From positions 79,752 to 143,751 of the forward strand of contig JAGPNK010000039.1 of assembly GCA_020746835.1 (NCBI GenBank): 64,000 bases of DNA. Reading direction: 5' to 3'. Position numbers and translations under genes: made by a program. Shown one piece after another: positions 10,930 to 22,361 of the stretch. Every line of letters starts with the position of its first letter. The stretch's first letter is position 1. This DNA comes from Stachybotrys elegans (taxonomy: Eukaryota > Ascomycota > Sordariomycetes > Hypocreales > Stachybotryaceae). The notes under the pieces were generated by a model, which saw nothing but the letters and a program-made list of their open reading frames with translations, searched no databases and had not been told where the DNA came from.

Positions 10930-11196
10930 ATGGCCTCAGACAAAGACCTTGATACCGTGTATATACCCATTGCAATGGGGATACAACTATCGCCCAAAGT
11001 ATTTTACCAGCCCGACAGGAATCAGGAACTCCAAGAGCCTCTACCATGGAATATAGGAATCCCTATATTCACGGTGGGAGGCAGTCGACTTCATGTCCAA
11101 GAGGGACCTGTACGCTTCATAATGGTCGAGTTCATTAAAGCGCAGAGTGGGAAGGAGGAAAAGGAAAAGGAAAAGGAAAAGACGGAGCAAGTTTGA
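10930..11196 (+). CDS. Small unknown protein, 88 residues
   Basis: Starts at an ATG and encodes a compact segment with LQEPLPWNIGIPIFTVGGS and EGPVRFIMVEFIKAQSG, then an EKEKEKEK tail from a short purine repeat. Composition is protein-like, but the opposite strand is also open. It may be the 3' exon of a larger gene. Family unknown. Confidence 0.35.
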   Translation: MASDKDLDTVYIPIAMGIQLSPKVFYQPDRNQELQEPLPWNIGIPIFTVGGSRLHVQEGPVRFIMVEFIKAQSGKEEKEKEKEKTEQV

Positions 11197-11244
11197 GGGA
11201 AAGCACGTGTATGTTGGAAGTTGACGCATTCGCATATAGTATTT

Positions 11245-14220
11245 CTAACCATAGGTATTATAACTAGACATTGCATGATGATTCACCGGTGAAAGACTTC
11301 TAGTCCTGAATTCCAACATTTCCAATGCCATCTCGAATTGGCTGTCATGCTCATGTTGCCCAGCATCCCATGTCGACCCTCTCATGGCATTGCTCGGAGG
11401 AGATAGAAGGGGCCGAACAGGTGATACGACTTCTATGAGAGCGGCATGTGATGATTGCGCGCCGCCGTCGTTAGAAGGCGGTCCTGTGGGTGCTGGACTT
11501 TGGAAATTGGGCTCTCGATCGTAGGGGGAGTAAGGCGTCCTAGGAACAATCGTAGCAGCCTGATCACTAGCTCCTGTCGGTTGCATGGCGTGCTCCATAT
11601 TCTCAATCCTATGCTGGGAATAGCACTGCATCGGTGTCTCTTTTATGTTGGTGTCTTGACGACTCGGGCCAATCAGGTCATTGATGCCAGGAAGCAGGCC
11701 CTGATGAGGAAGGGACTTCTGGGAATGCGGCATTCTGTTTTCTGACGATGTAGCAGGCTGCTGCGGTGATGTCCCTGGGCCAGATAGCGCTATGGGGAGG
11801 TTGTTGTGCTCAGCGGAAAGGTGGGCTCCATCACTGGGGGGGCTCAAATCATCGGACCAGCCTGACCTTGCACCCGTGCCACTGTTTAGGCTTGCGTCCC
11901 AAGCCGAGGTCGAGGCGGCTGTAACAAATACTGCTGGATGTTCGAATGAATGCCGAATATTTTCTCTCGCGGCAACGTCGTCTGTGACCGCTCGGGCTAA
12001 GGACCCTACCGCACGCGACGCGCGTTGGGTATACCTAATGTCGCCATGGAATTTAAGGAGTGCAGAAGCAGCGTCTTCCGCGGTCGTTTGGGCCGGAGGC
12101 ACTATATCAGACACCGGAGTCCCGGGTAATAGAAAATTACTGCCCTGGGATATCCCATTGACTCCGGGGAGGGCCATATTTTGATTCGGACCTTGTGGAA
12201 CAGAATTATGACCGTCTGTAGGGCAGACCAGTGCGGGACGACTGTTGGATGACGTGGCAGGGCTGTCACTCTCTGCTGTGTCTCGGCCGATGGTACATGG
12301 TGTGGGTTGTATTGATGTCGCTTCGGCAACTCGTGGGGGCCCATCAGGCTGTGCCGTTGCCCTTAGTTCATGGGTCTCGTCTGGCAAGCCAGCGATGTCC
12401 AGATGCGATACCACAATTGGTTGGCCGCGACCGTTATCGCCGAAGTCATTCATGCTAGGAAGGATGTTGACTACCTCAGCAGGGGACACCGGTGATCCAC
12501 ATGAAGTCTGTTGATCTGAGGCTGTTTTTTGTTTCTTCTGTCTCGTGCATGAAGTCGACTCATTGCGATGGTGCTTGATAGATCGTGAGGCAGAGGGGCC
12601 TTGGGGCTCCGAGGGGTATTCCATAGCGACGCTTGGGTAGAGGGAATTTCCAATTGGCTTGATTCGTAATTTCTTAGGGATATCGGGGAACTGGTTGAGT
12701 CGGAATTTGATGGAGGACTCATCCTCACCAGGACTAAATGATCCAAGTGCAGTGAAACCAGCACGATCGCAGATAGTATCGAAACTAATAGAATGTTAGT
12801 CAAAGTTGATTCACATTGTACAGAATCACACACGGTTCGCGCTGATATGCGCTAATCTTGACAAGCGGATGAAGAATGCAGTGAATATGCGGATCAATCT
12901 GCTTGGCTTGCTCTTTTATTGCTTTTGATATACCTCGTGCAACAAGCCTCTCTAGCCGAGGCCAGTCCGATTGTACTTGTTGTCTGAAGTGAGTATATGG
13001 GGACTGAACTGTTGCTGTTAGCTATGAGCAAGAGAATTTTCTTGGTGTATCATACTAGCCAGTGCAACGAAAGTCAGCAAACCCATTCTCCCAATATTAT
13101 AGCACACCCGATTTGCAATCCTTAAAATTATTCCTGCTTGCCGAGCTGGATGATAGCGATATGAATCTGCTATCCGGGGGTCCCAATTGATATACCAGAT
13201 ACAACTCGCATAGAGGTGTATGATACGGGTTATATGCTTGACTTCTTTGAGGTTTTCGCTCGCTTCTTCCCATATTGCATCAGCCAGTCGCACATAATCA
13301 GTGCTTTGTGTCTCCTTCGCCTTCAGAACCTCGAACGGTATTGGCGAGCCCTGTTCATGAAAACGCAAGGCGATTCCCAGGGCTGTCTGTAGGCCTTCAA
13401 CTATTTTCCCTGAAACTAGAGATAGCTGGTCTTCCTCAGCATCTTCCTCAGCATCGCTATCGGCATCGTCGTTCTCGGCATCGTCGTTCTCGGCATCGTT
13501 CTCGGCATCGTTATCGGCACCCTCATCAGTCTCGAAGTCAACGTCCCCGGGGTCATCGCCATGGGCATCATTGCTGTCGACCTCGTCCTCGGCATCGTCG
13601 TTCTCAGCCTCGTCCTCGGCATCGTCGTTCTCAGCCTCGTCCTCGGCATCGTCGTTCTCAGCCTCGTCCTCGGCATCGTCGTTCTCAGCCTCGTCCTCGG
13701 CATCGTCGTTCTCAGCCTCGTTCTCGGCATCGTTATCAGCACCCTCATCAGCCTCGAAGTCAACGTCCCCGGGATCATCGCCATGAGTATCATTGCCGTC
13801 GACATCGCCCTCTGTTCTTCTTGACGACTCTTGGATGGAGTGTAAATCAGGTGAATTGGGATCCAATAGGCTCGCGAGACGCCGGAGTTCTTCAACAGAT
13901 TTTGCGCCACAGTAGCCTGTTGATTTGGACGGCGCAACACGAGGTTCGTTCCCGACCCATTTTCCAGGCTTAAAAATCTGCTTCCGGACATCGCCTGCCT
14001 TGGCTTTAGGACAGCATGGAGTATGGACAAGGGAGGCCAAAAGGACATTTCCATCTAAATGGTCAAAGAAATGCTCATGACAGCGGATATGGGAGACAAG
14101 CCAGTGTCTCTGGATAGGAGTGAGGACAACAAGATGCACTTCAGATCCAGCATCAATGATGTCATATTTAGTGACCAGATCCGCGAGTCTGCCCGTGAGG
14201 TATTCGTTCAGTTTTTCCAT
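11245..14220 (-). CDS. Large acidic-repeat protein, three exons, function unknown
   Basis: Three exons join precisely: 14220-13056, 13008-12834 and 12784-11245, with introns of 47 and 49 nt. Intron 1 has GTATGA, GCTAAC and AACAG; intron 2 has GTGTGT, ACTAAC and TTAG. Total coding length is divisible by three and gives 959 residues from the first ATG. The N-terminal domain (about 1-140) begins MEKLNEYLTGRLADL and has several Cys and His. An acidic stretch of roughly 110 residues follows, built from DDAEDEAEN-type repeats. A helical region comes next (VRLADAIWEEASENLKEV), and the last 450 residues are Ser/Pro/Gln-rich and disordered, with a basic RQKKQK patch. The layout suggests a nuclear or scaffold protein, but no family is recognised. 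Confidence 0.75.
13567..13731 (-). repeat. 27-bp in-frame tandem repeat (acidic)
   Basis: Five near-identical 27-bp units encode AENDDAEDE inside the 959-residue protein. Flanking them are two copies of a longer block (GDDPGDVDFE..DEGADNDAEN), so the repeat has grown at two scales. Opposite-strand frames across it are open only because of the repeat period. Confidence 0.9.
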
Positions 14221-14317
14221 GCTGTGTAGGTGGTTAAAACTTGGGCTCTTCCACGAGTGCACATGAACGCGTGAGGGGGACAGTGTTTACGGAGAAATAG
14301 GCGATATTTAACCCCAA

Positions 14318-14356
14318 GGGGTCGGTCTATCGTACTAAGTATGATAGGCCGACCCC
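14318..14356. promoter_or_regulatory. Inverted repeat upstream of 959-residue gene
   Basis: Two 14-nt arms (14318-14331 and 14343-14356) are complementary with one G:T-type mismatch and are separated by 11 nt (GTACTAAGTAT). It lies about 100 nt upstream of the start codon at 14220. It could be a dimeric regulator site or a small hairpin; no function is shown. Confidence 0.5.
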
Positions 14357-14574
14357 CCTCGGTCGGCAAAACCTCGCCGGCACTACTGATTTGGACGTTG
14401 GTGCCTTAGCGCGACAGTACACACCTTACTTCTGAGGGGGTGAGGGCGGTTGTGGGGCATATTTTTGCCTTCTCAAAACGTAAGATACGTATACGCGCCC
14501 CCCCCATCTCAAACTGTGAGGAAGAATATCAGCCCAAATAAAGCACTTGGCCAATAGCGGGTGCATTCGCCTTT

Positions 14575-15000
14575 TTTGGTTCTCACACAAACCCACACAT
14601 CTGCCTTGCATCTAGTTGCCTTCCAGCACCACCCAACTCCTCGCTCCTTTTCTCCTGGTTCGCTTTATTCACTTATGCCCTTGCCCCTGCTCTCAGGCTT
14701 TGCCTCCAGTGGTGAAGCGGACCAAAGCCTTAGGACAGCAAACTTAGCCATAGGCGGCGTCCATGTTGCCCCCCTATTTATTCATGGCCAGCTCGGTATT
14801 TTCGGAAAGAGGTCCCTGCCATGCCACTCTCTAGGAAAGGATGGGCTACATTTATGCTTGTCCCCTGACCTCAAATCTGCACATCTGCCTTGCATCTGGT
14901 TGCCTTCCCTCAGCTGCTTCCCTTGTTGGTAGTCTTCTTGCTCCAACCCTTTCAGGTTGCATCTAGTTGCCTTCCTACATCCACACCTGGCTAATTTTCT
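14575..15000. repeat. Dispersed leader repeat, copies 1 and 2
   Basis: Contains two copies of a pyrimidine-rich block with the core TGCCTTGCATCTGGTTGCCT (14599 and 14889) and a partial third (about 14953). The block at 14840 is preceded by GGGCTACATTTATGC. Related copies lie at 15690-15960, 17545-18060 and 22830-23035. Downstream, an ATG at 15090 opens only 36 codons (MAFAMIMETRPISDIIRL..), possibly a gene remnant. No other gene is seen in 14360-15690. Confidence 0.75.
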
Positions 15001-15689
15001 CCTAAACCGCCGTGTTCGCCTTTGCTCCTCAACACTGCTTTTTCCTCTCTGCCTGCCTATCATATCTGCTGCCTTTACCAACACTCATCATGGCCTTTGC
15101 AATGATAATGGAAACCCGTCCCATTAGTGACATTATACGTCTTTTCATTGCAATACCTGGAGTAAGTGGATACAAGAGGCTGCTGGCGGTTAATTAATAA
15201 ATCACAGTATATCTTCCATTATGTCCCCTGGATAGCAAGGCAGATTAGAGCCGCCTTCAGTCGGCCTGACCCTCCGATACCTTTAAGCACCAATGCCTCC
15301 ATACCGGCAGACTCCACAGTGGAAGGGGTGACAATCTGCATTTGACTAGAGATGAGCCGATAATTGAAACGGTTTTGGTTGAGTGCTGAATTCTGTGGGT
15401 TGCAATTTGCTGTCTGCTCCCCATTCTGTATATCGCTGGTATTAGGCCTGAGATGGGCGAGGTTAATCTCGCTGCAAGCGGAAATGGTGTACACGTGTAG
15501 CCGAGATCGGATACGAAATGGCAATGCAGTTCTTGTTGGTTGAAATATGGCTGATGCCTGCTATGATGCATGCCATGGATCATTTCTCGTGGAACTGCCG
15601 TGCACTGGGAGGAGTACGGGGCCAGGATAAAGCAGGATGCATTGGCCGAAGCTAATGATATTGCCCCTGTTTGTTCGTAATTATCTCAG

Positions 15690-15960
15690 CTTCTTGTGCC
15701 ATGCCCAATCTAGGTAATGATGCCGGCCATGTTGCTCCCCAAGAAAGGACATATATGCCTGTCTCCCGACCCCCAAATCTGCACATCTACCTTGCATCGG
15801 TTGCCTCCCCCAGCCACTTCTCTCATTGGCAGCCTTCTTCTCCAGCTCTTTTAGGTTGCATCTGGGTCGCATTTCCGCCTTCCTGCTGACTCTTGCTTTC
15901 TGGGCTGCATCTGGCTGCCTTATCCATTGTCTCGGTTCACATTCCCAGCAACACGTTACT
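15690..15960. repeat. Dispersed leader repeat, copy 3
   Basis: Diverged copy with ACATATATGCCTGTC, a TGCATCGGTTGCCTC core and a tail that reaches to within a few bases of the ATG at 15972. Compared with the 17.8-kb copy the tail (GCCTTATCCATTGTXTCGGT) is nearly identical, although the downstream genes are unrelated. Confidence 0.75.
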
Positions 15961-15971
15961 CCTTTCTACTC

Positions 15972-17059
15972 ATGGAGCCAGCCTCCCTTGCGTGGGCAGC
16001 AACTCGAATTTGGCATGCCACCCTTATCTTATCGCTTGGCACACTTCTCCTGCTTCTCCTGCTTCTCCTGCTTCTTCTGCGACAGCAGGGTGGTGCATGG
16101 GACCCGGAGAAATGTCTTCCCTCCAAGAAACCCCGGATCGCGCGCACAATTACAATTGAACAGGTTTGAGATGTGCTTTTCCGCGGCTATCAATAAGCTT
16201 ATACCTAATAGACCGTCGAAACGATCCCATACGATTTAAGCGCATTATACCAAGAACCACCGGAGGACGAAAACTGGATGTGTTGTCTTGTCGACCTGAG
16301 AGGCGGCAAATGGGCAGATATCAAGCACTTGCCCTCAATCAGGGTGGTTACAGAGGATCTGGTGGCAGTCCGCGAATCGATTATCCCATGGCTGCGAGAG
16401 AACGGATTCATGTTTGCGACAAGGGCTGCTTCACATGCATATAGCCTGCAGGAAGCAGGAGAAAAAGCCCGCATTCACTTTGTTCGAAGGACAGTTGATG
16501 TGGTTAGGGATACGAAAAAAAGTGTTACCCTTTATCACATCCTCCGCAGTCTTACAACGGATACAAGCCTTCAGGTGCCAATCGAAAGCAGTATTTTAAC
16601 AAAGCGTATTAAGGTATGTATTAATGACCACAATAATGCAACTGGATTGTTAATGGATTATAGGATTCCAAAGGCAAGGACCGCTCTCGATTCTTATTAC
16701 GATACATGCTCTCGAAACTGGTACCAGTCCATGGCCTCTTTAGCAGCGAAGCGTTGGACATCCTCCGTAGAGAGGAGAATACATGGATGAACATGTTCTC
16801 GCAATTAGACGAAGAACGGACAAGAGGTCCATCGGAGAACCCGGAAACGGATATGGGAGACATATTGCAGACATGCGACTTGTTGATGCTGGAAGAATCA
16901 GCAAGTCGGCAATTCTACAATCGGGTTTGGGCAACCCTCGAAACTCAACACGGCGAACCAATCCTATACAAAATTTTGTTGGACTCACCGATCATTCAGG
17001 CGTGGCCATTGAAAGACAGAATGGATATTGTTTCTACAGTTTTGGGAGACAGTGTCTGA
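15972..17059 (+). CDS. Unknown protein with Leu-rich N-terminal anchor, three exons
   Basis: Exons 15972-16163, 16212-16613 and 16664-17059 join in phase over introns of 48 and 50 nt (GTTTGA..TAATAG and GTATGT..TTATAG), giving 329 residues. The N-terminus has a run of about twelve Leu created by a CTTCTCCTG tandem repeat (16044-16082), enough for a signal anchor. The rest is soluble-looking, with YQEPPEDENWMCCLVDL, LVAVRESIIPWLRENGF and RFLLRYMLSKLVPVHG, and many charged helices. I do not recognise the family. The dispersed leader repeat lies directly upstream and probably supplies its promoter and 5' leader. The N-terminal start is less certain than exons 2 and 3, whose splicing is clear. 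Confidence 0.6.
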
Positions 17060-17544
17060 CTTATGCCTTGCGACATAGCTGGACTCGACTAGCTAAGCTT
17101 ATAGCGCTAGAATGGTCTTATTGGAAGTTGGACTGGGGCTCAATGTATTGGTCCTCAAGTTGATTCTGTATAGTAGTCTGATTTAATCCTCACTTTTGAC
17201 TTGTAGTTTCAAGTTCGTCTGCAGACGCTGTCTCCTGTGCACCCGTGTGGACTAATGCAATGGAGAGAAACGTGGAATCACGGGGACAAGAGGGCCATGG
17301 TGCACAGGTACATAAAACGGTACTGTTTTGCCGACCGTCTGTAGATCACCTCTTCCCCTTAAACAATACATCCCCACTGTTGAAACGTTTCTCGAGTCTC
17401 CATCACTCGAGACCCCGCGGCTTTTTCCTGGTGCTCCAACGCTTTATTGCCTTCCTACACTCCCTCGGCTGCTTCCCGTCAAGCAGCCATACTCGGCAGG
17501 GCTCAGAACACCCCCTTTTTTTCTTCTTCTTCTTTTTCCCTTTA

Positions 17545-18060
17545 CGGGTCCAATCTTGCCATTGTCAGCTCCCCATCTGCTCAGTGGAGCTGCTGGGGGG
17601 AGTAGGGGGAGGGGGGCAGGATGATGCAAGACGCATTGACCAAAGTAGCTGAATAGCAAGCTGAACCATAGGCCAAAAGCAATAAGGCGTGGATGCTGTT
17701 GTCCCCTGTTTCTCCGTGGTCATCTCACCTTTTTCGGGACAGACTTGGGCTACATATATGCCTGTCCGCTCCTGCAGGTCTGCCTTGCATCTGCTTGCCT
17801 TCCTGCACTTCCTCCAGCCATTTCTCCCTGATTTGCAGCCTTCTTGTCGCTTGCCCCTACCGTTCCCCTGGCCGCCTTGTCCATACTGTCGGTTCTGCAT
17901 CTGGTTGCCTTCCCCCAGCCGCTTCTTTGGCAGCCTTCTTCCACCAGCTCCTTCAAGGTGCATCTGGGTCGCATGTCCGCCTTCCTGCCGGTTCTGTTTC
18001 CGGCTGCCTTATCCATTGTGTCGGTTCACACTCCAGCACCACACTACTCCTGTTATTATC
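17545..18060. repeat. Dispersed leader repeat, copy 4 (longest)
   Basis: Begins with a block shared with 22830-22906 (CAGCTCCCCAT, a GGGGAGTAG-like purine run and GATGATGCA), continues with GGGCTACATATATGCCTGTC, the TGCCTTGCATCTGCTTGCCT core and a second core near 17893, and ends about 20 nt before the ATG at 18082. It also contains poly-pyrimidine tracts. Open frames on either strand are by-products of composition. No gene is seen in 17060-17545. Confidence 0.8.
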
Positions 18061-18081
18061 ATATCAGAGGGGGCAAACAAC

Positions 18082-19009
18082 ATGTTTTCCCGTTCCGGAA
18101 GGAACTCCTTGCCTGAGGCGGGTGCTTGCTTCGCACTTGTGATCGTTATACAAAGCGTGTATTACGCGCTGCCACGAAGAGCAACAGCTGCAGATCCAAA
18201 ACCGCACCGTCGACTTCAAATCATTGCTGCTTTCGATTTGACTGGCCTCGCATTCTTGATCACAGGCTCCATCTATCAACAGTCCAGTTATTCCAGCCTC
18301 GCTGATGTCCTAGGGTTGTGTTGTATTGCCGTGGTCTTGTTGTCGATTTGGTATACTGAGGTCTGGTAACGAATTCGACATTCCATTGAACTTTGCTAAT
18401 AGGTTCCAGTTTGTCGAGATGCTGCTTCCTTTCCTACATATATCGCGCCTTATAAGTGCAACGATATATACTGGCGGGATCCTTTCAGTCGCCTTGCTTT
18501 GCGTTGGTCTTTGGTTGATGATCATCCATGGGCTCGAGGTACTATGGATGGCGCCAGGACTAACCCACATCACTATCACAGGAATAATAATCCATACAAT
18601 GGCGACGAAAGTACCTAAAGAGAAGAAAAGGCTCGGAAAACCTCTATTATGGGTTGCGCTCACATTCTTCGGATCAATTCTTTGCATCGGATATGGCGTT
18701 CTTGCCGCCCTTCGCTTGCCAGCCGGACATGGGCCTTCTCAATGCGCGATTTGTGGACTGTTCCTGTTACCGAAAGCATGTCTCTTCCTTGAAAGATCCA
18801 AAAAGAAAAAGCAGAAGCCTGATCCTGAGCTGCGTCCCGTCCCGCTAAGTGGTGCGGCGACCGACACGATGACTCAGCCTCGGCCGTCACCATCATCATC
18901 CCACTCATCTTTCCTTGGACAATGCGGTTCTGGAGTTGACTTGATCTCCTCTACGTCAGTACGGTTCTTTTTGCGAAGTTTGAGCAGCAGTGGACTAACA
19001 AACAACTAG
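18082..19009 (+). CDS. Multi-pass membrane protein, unknown function
   Basis: Exon 1 is 18082-18365 and exon 2 starts at 18403; the 37-nt intron (GTAACG..GCTAATAG) is short but is the only join that restores the frame. Hydrophobic segments appear at about residues 14-32, 48-66, 75-96, 105-150 (probably two) and 185-205, so six or seven membrane helices. A Lys-rich and then Pro/Ser-rich cytoplasmic tail follows. Exon 2 can read to TAG at 19009, but a GTACGG donor at 18959 with an ACTAAC branch site suggests a third exon from 19010 or 19023; the C-terminus is therefore open. Family not recognised. Upstream lies a copy of the dispersed leader repeat. Confidence 0.6.
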
Positions 19010-19576
19010 GATTTCGCCACAGGTGATGGCAGAAGGCATTCTGGAACAGATCAATGGGACTGGGGGCTCAGCGTGAGCAGCCGGTGCGCGTACTATATTA
19101 TGGTGTTGTTTGTTAGCATTCTTCTATTCCGGTGGCTGTTTAGTTCCTTCCACAGCATATGTATTTGTCGTGCCCCATGGGCTTGCCCAAGGTATGCAGT
19201 TCCCTGCTAAATAAAGGAGGGGCAGCCCGGCTCCTGCTCAGATCTAGACGAAAGGCTTCTATCATGTATTTCTGCGGTCTGCCTGCAGTACATGACGGGC
19301 GACATTCTGGGAGTCACCCAAAATTCCGCTCGGCATAACCCACATGTACCTAGTGGTTGAGCGAAAAGGCATCTTAGTTGGGGCCAGAAGGACTGGGTCC
19401 CAAACACTATGTTCTCTGTGGCCGGTCTTTCTACATTTGGGGTGAAGGCCAAGATGTTAACCGAGGAAGTTGCAAATGAGATGCAAGAGAGGGTCATGTC
19501 AGCTCAGCAGTGGTCGAGACTTCCGGGGCTCTTTCCTGTATTCCGCGTCGATAGCGCCTACCTCCCAGTTCGCTGG

Positions 19577-19820
19577 CCTTGCCAGCTTCACCACGGATCA
19601 CATGCTGAGCGTTCACTTACCGGGTGGGAGCTGCTGAGCTGACGGGCATGGCAAATCTCCGGCTTGAGATTGCAGGCTTAGCAGACCCTTGCCAGTAACG
19701 CTCTCCTCGGACCAGTCCTTGGCGTTCCCTCGGCTCGGGGAAGACGAGCCAACCGGCTTGTACAGACCCTTGCCAGCTTCGCCACGGAACATTCGTTTGC
19801 CGCATGGGGAAGAAGTTACA
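19577..19820. repeat. Diverged tandem duplication (about 190 bp period)
   Basis: CTTGCCAGCTTC-CCACGGA occurs at about 19577 and 19768, and AGACCCTTGCCAG at 19682 and 19763. The surrounding stretch 19210-20515 has no convincing gene. It includes a short direct repeat (GCAACCGGATA twice near 20250) and an A/T- and G-homopolymer tract at 20400-20432. Confidence 0.6.
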
Positions 19821-20519
19821 GAGCTCGCCGCGAGAAGCCTGTTTGCCAACCCCTATTCATACCCTAGTGTCCAAGAATTACGTACCACGCCATGCTACTT
19901 AGGTACAAATACACCACCTTAGCCATAACTCCAATCTTCAATAACCGTACCCAATACAACAGCCAGAAGCTAAGGCACTGTTCCTTACTTTAATATTTTG
20001 GCATTCAGCTAATCCATTTAGTAGATGTCATGCTTACAACCTCCACAACCCTTGCTAGGCAAGCGAAAGCCAAAAGACCAGTTACAGAGACACGATAACA
20101 CAGAACAAAGACAATTCCATTTCGAATGGATACATCATAAGTTAGAACGAGCTCAGCCGATGACAGGAGGGCTGGGAAAAGAACGGACAGAGAAATCCAT
20201 TCGAATGCGAAAACGAGAACCACCCCCTTGTTGTCCGAGCACGATGCAACCGCAACCGGATACCGCAACCGGATAATAAGCACCAGAAGTAAAGTGGTAA
20301 TAAGGAAAGAACACCTGTGAAGTAAGTGGCCTCCCTATGATCTAGCTCTGAGCTTACCAGTACAGATGCAGGACCGACCATCGAAATGACTCTGGTCTGG
20401 CTTTTTTTTAATTTTTAATTTTGGGGGGGGGATCGGGATCTGTGGCTGGGCGGATGCGGCTGTGAGAGCCTGTGTACCGGATGGTGTGAGGAGCTGCCTT
20501 ATCCAACAGCTCAATCGTA

Positions 20520-20665
20520 AGTGGAAGTGGGGTCGAGTAGATAATATACCTTCCCTGTCAGACCAGTCGAAATGAAACCTTTCCCTTGATATTTTTTCTG
20601 AGTTAACTCAAGCCATTAGTTACTGTTTAGCCCCTCGACAGCCCACCTTGACTTGTTCTGCCGTA
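20520..20665 (+). repeat. Truncated copy of a gene 3' end
   Basis: Matches 22600-22700: GTAGATAATATACC, CTGTCAGACCAGTCGAAATG and a following CTCGACAGC block are shared. Read in frame it gives the same C-terminal residues as the 22362-22652 ORF (VDNIPSLSDQSK), then the same stop. It is thus a broken copy of that gene's 3' end with no body attached. Confidence 0.75.
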
Positions 20666-21086
20666 TGCCCAACATTGGTGCTCTCTGCTAGCCAGTTGTT
20701 CGGCACGTCTCATACCCTTCCTCCTCCTCCGCCACGTATCGCGAACGAACACTCTCACATCCTCTACAACCCCTCGTCGATCTCGGCTTGATAGGCTCAC
20801 GAATACGACCCCAGGCTACCTTGAAGCCCGCCAACTCTCAACCGATCCATAGACAGCGTGATACGGCCACAGTGCACCGACATTTCCACGAGAGTTTATA
20901 TGTCATAGCCAGCCTTCAAACCCGAGTACGAGGGAGTTGTCATATCCCTGGCGGCTCGTATCGCCAACAAACCATCCTCGCATCCTACAATCTCAAACAG
21001 CAGCGATAGCGACAACGAAAACCAGTGGGCTATTTGGCCTTCATTGCCCCCGTTAAGCCACCAGACAGGCAACTGTCCTTGCAAGT

Positions 21087-22219
21087 ATGACTCGGAGTCG
21101 CCGAGGCGTCCTCCAAGAAACAACCGACCCACCTCAGTCGCCAGTCGATTGCTCGAGCAGCACAAACGAGATCCGAGATGCTACTCGCTATGTACAATTT
21201 ACCAAACCGCTGGTTACTCTTACTGTTATATTTGAAGAAGAACAGCCTGAGGATTGGGCTGATATCGTTGATGAGGATGATGGCTGCGCTGAAAGGTCGC
21301 GTCTCGATGTGGGGGTTGCAGAGGATGCGGTCGTTCGCCCCAAGAAGCGTTCTATCACTGAGGCTCTCCGCTTTCTATCAAGACAACCTCCCGAAAATCC
21401 AGACGAATGGATAACAGTCAATGGTCAGACTGATGAGGGCAAAGGAGAAGATGGGGATAGAAGAGAAGCAGGAGACACAAGGGGAGCAAGGGCGTCTGAC
21501 AAGATTGATGATACCGATATCTTCACGCTTGAGGATGGAGAGAAGAAATGTGACGAGCCTCCTCCGAAATACCTCGAGGAAGATATTGATAAAGCAAAGA
21601 TTCAAGCACCAACAAGTACCGACTCAGCAACCAACCCTCTCGAGGGGGTACCTATTCCCCGCTCTATTGAAAGCCCATCCTTGATGTTTACCCGACCTCT
21701 AGGCACCTATAGAGGCGGTCCTCTCCACTTCACACCGCATGGTGGACAGCGGCTACACTGCGATTTACCTCAAAAGGCCAGCAATGCGTCCAATGACTCA
21801 ATTTTTAGTGAGAGGTTCGCACGGGAAGAGCAGTGGATGGAAGAGGTAGACGAGATTGACAAGACAGCTCCAGATTTCGACCAGACACTCCCGTCTTACA
21901 GGCAACAAAGAATAACCCAGGAGGCTATACTACCTTTTACCTAGGCATAAACCCCGACTCGACTTGCCGGGAGTGCGGGCATGAGAGATGCCCGGTGTGT
22001 GTAGCCGAGTTGGCCGATTACGGCACCTTTCTCCAGACTAATCCGGCGTTATCTGGATCGCCTGCAAGTGGCATGGCTCCGCGAGCTTCTTTCCCGACAA
22101 GCAGGCTCGGGGATCAGCCTACAGGGTCAACGAGAGGAGTTTCCCAATTGGTCAGCTCTAGGTGGAAAGAGGGGTTAAGTAGATACAATATCCATTCTCT
22201 ACTGGATCGGTCCGGATGA
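21087..22219 (+). CDS. Zinc-motif protein of unknown function
   Basis: The main exon is open to 21845; a GTAGAC donor and CTTACAG acceptor (intron 21846-21901) join it to 21902-22219. The second exon encodes STCRECGHERCPVCVAEL, a CxxCGHxRCxxC zinc motif common in Eurotiales hypothetical proteins. Before it come acidic, Ser/Thr- and Glu-rich disordered stretches (FEEEQPEDWADIVDEDD). The N-terminus is uncertain. The frame can start at the ATG 21087, or an upstream exon (20909-21084, containing SDSDNENQWAIWPS) may be spliced over GTATGA 21085 to 21161. The last 20 residues resemble the tail of the neighbouring 22362 ORF, so the two 3' ends look duplicated. Confidence 0.5.
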
Positions 22220-22361
22220 AATCTTTCCCCTTGCAAATCATTCCGTGTTTACCCACAAAGGCCCGATTCTTCCTTGAAATAATGTCATATGCCTGGGTCT
22301 GTGTAAGTGGCCCTCTTAAACTATGTTTTAGCCAGAGACTAAGAGCTATGAGGCCTGTCAG

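Noticed and set aside
13275..13973. Long plus-strand frames across the acidic repeat (RHRRSQPRP-type and Ser/Ala-type)
   Set aside because: They exist only because a 27-bp repeat keeps every frame open; the minus-strand frame joins cleanly to spliced exons.
17245..18016. Several overlapping ORFs in the leader repeat, both strands
   Set aside because: Low-complexity pyrimidine composition; the copies at 14.9, 15.8 and 22.9 kb do not preserve any frame.
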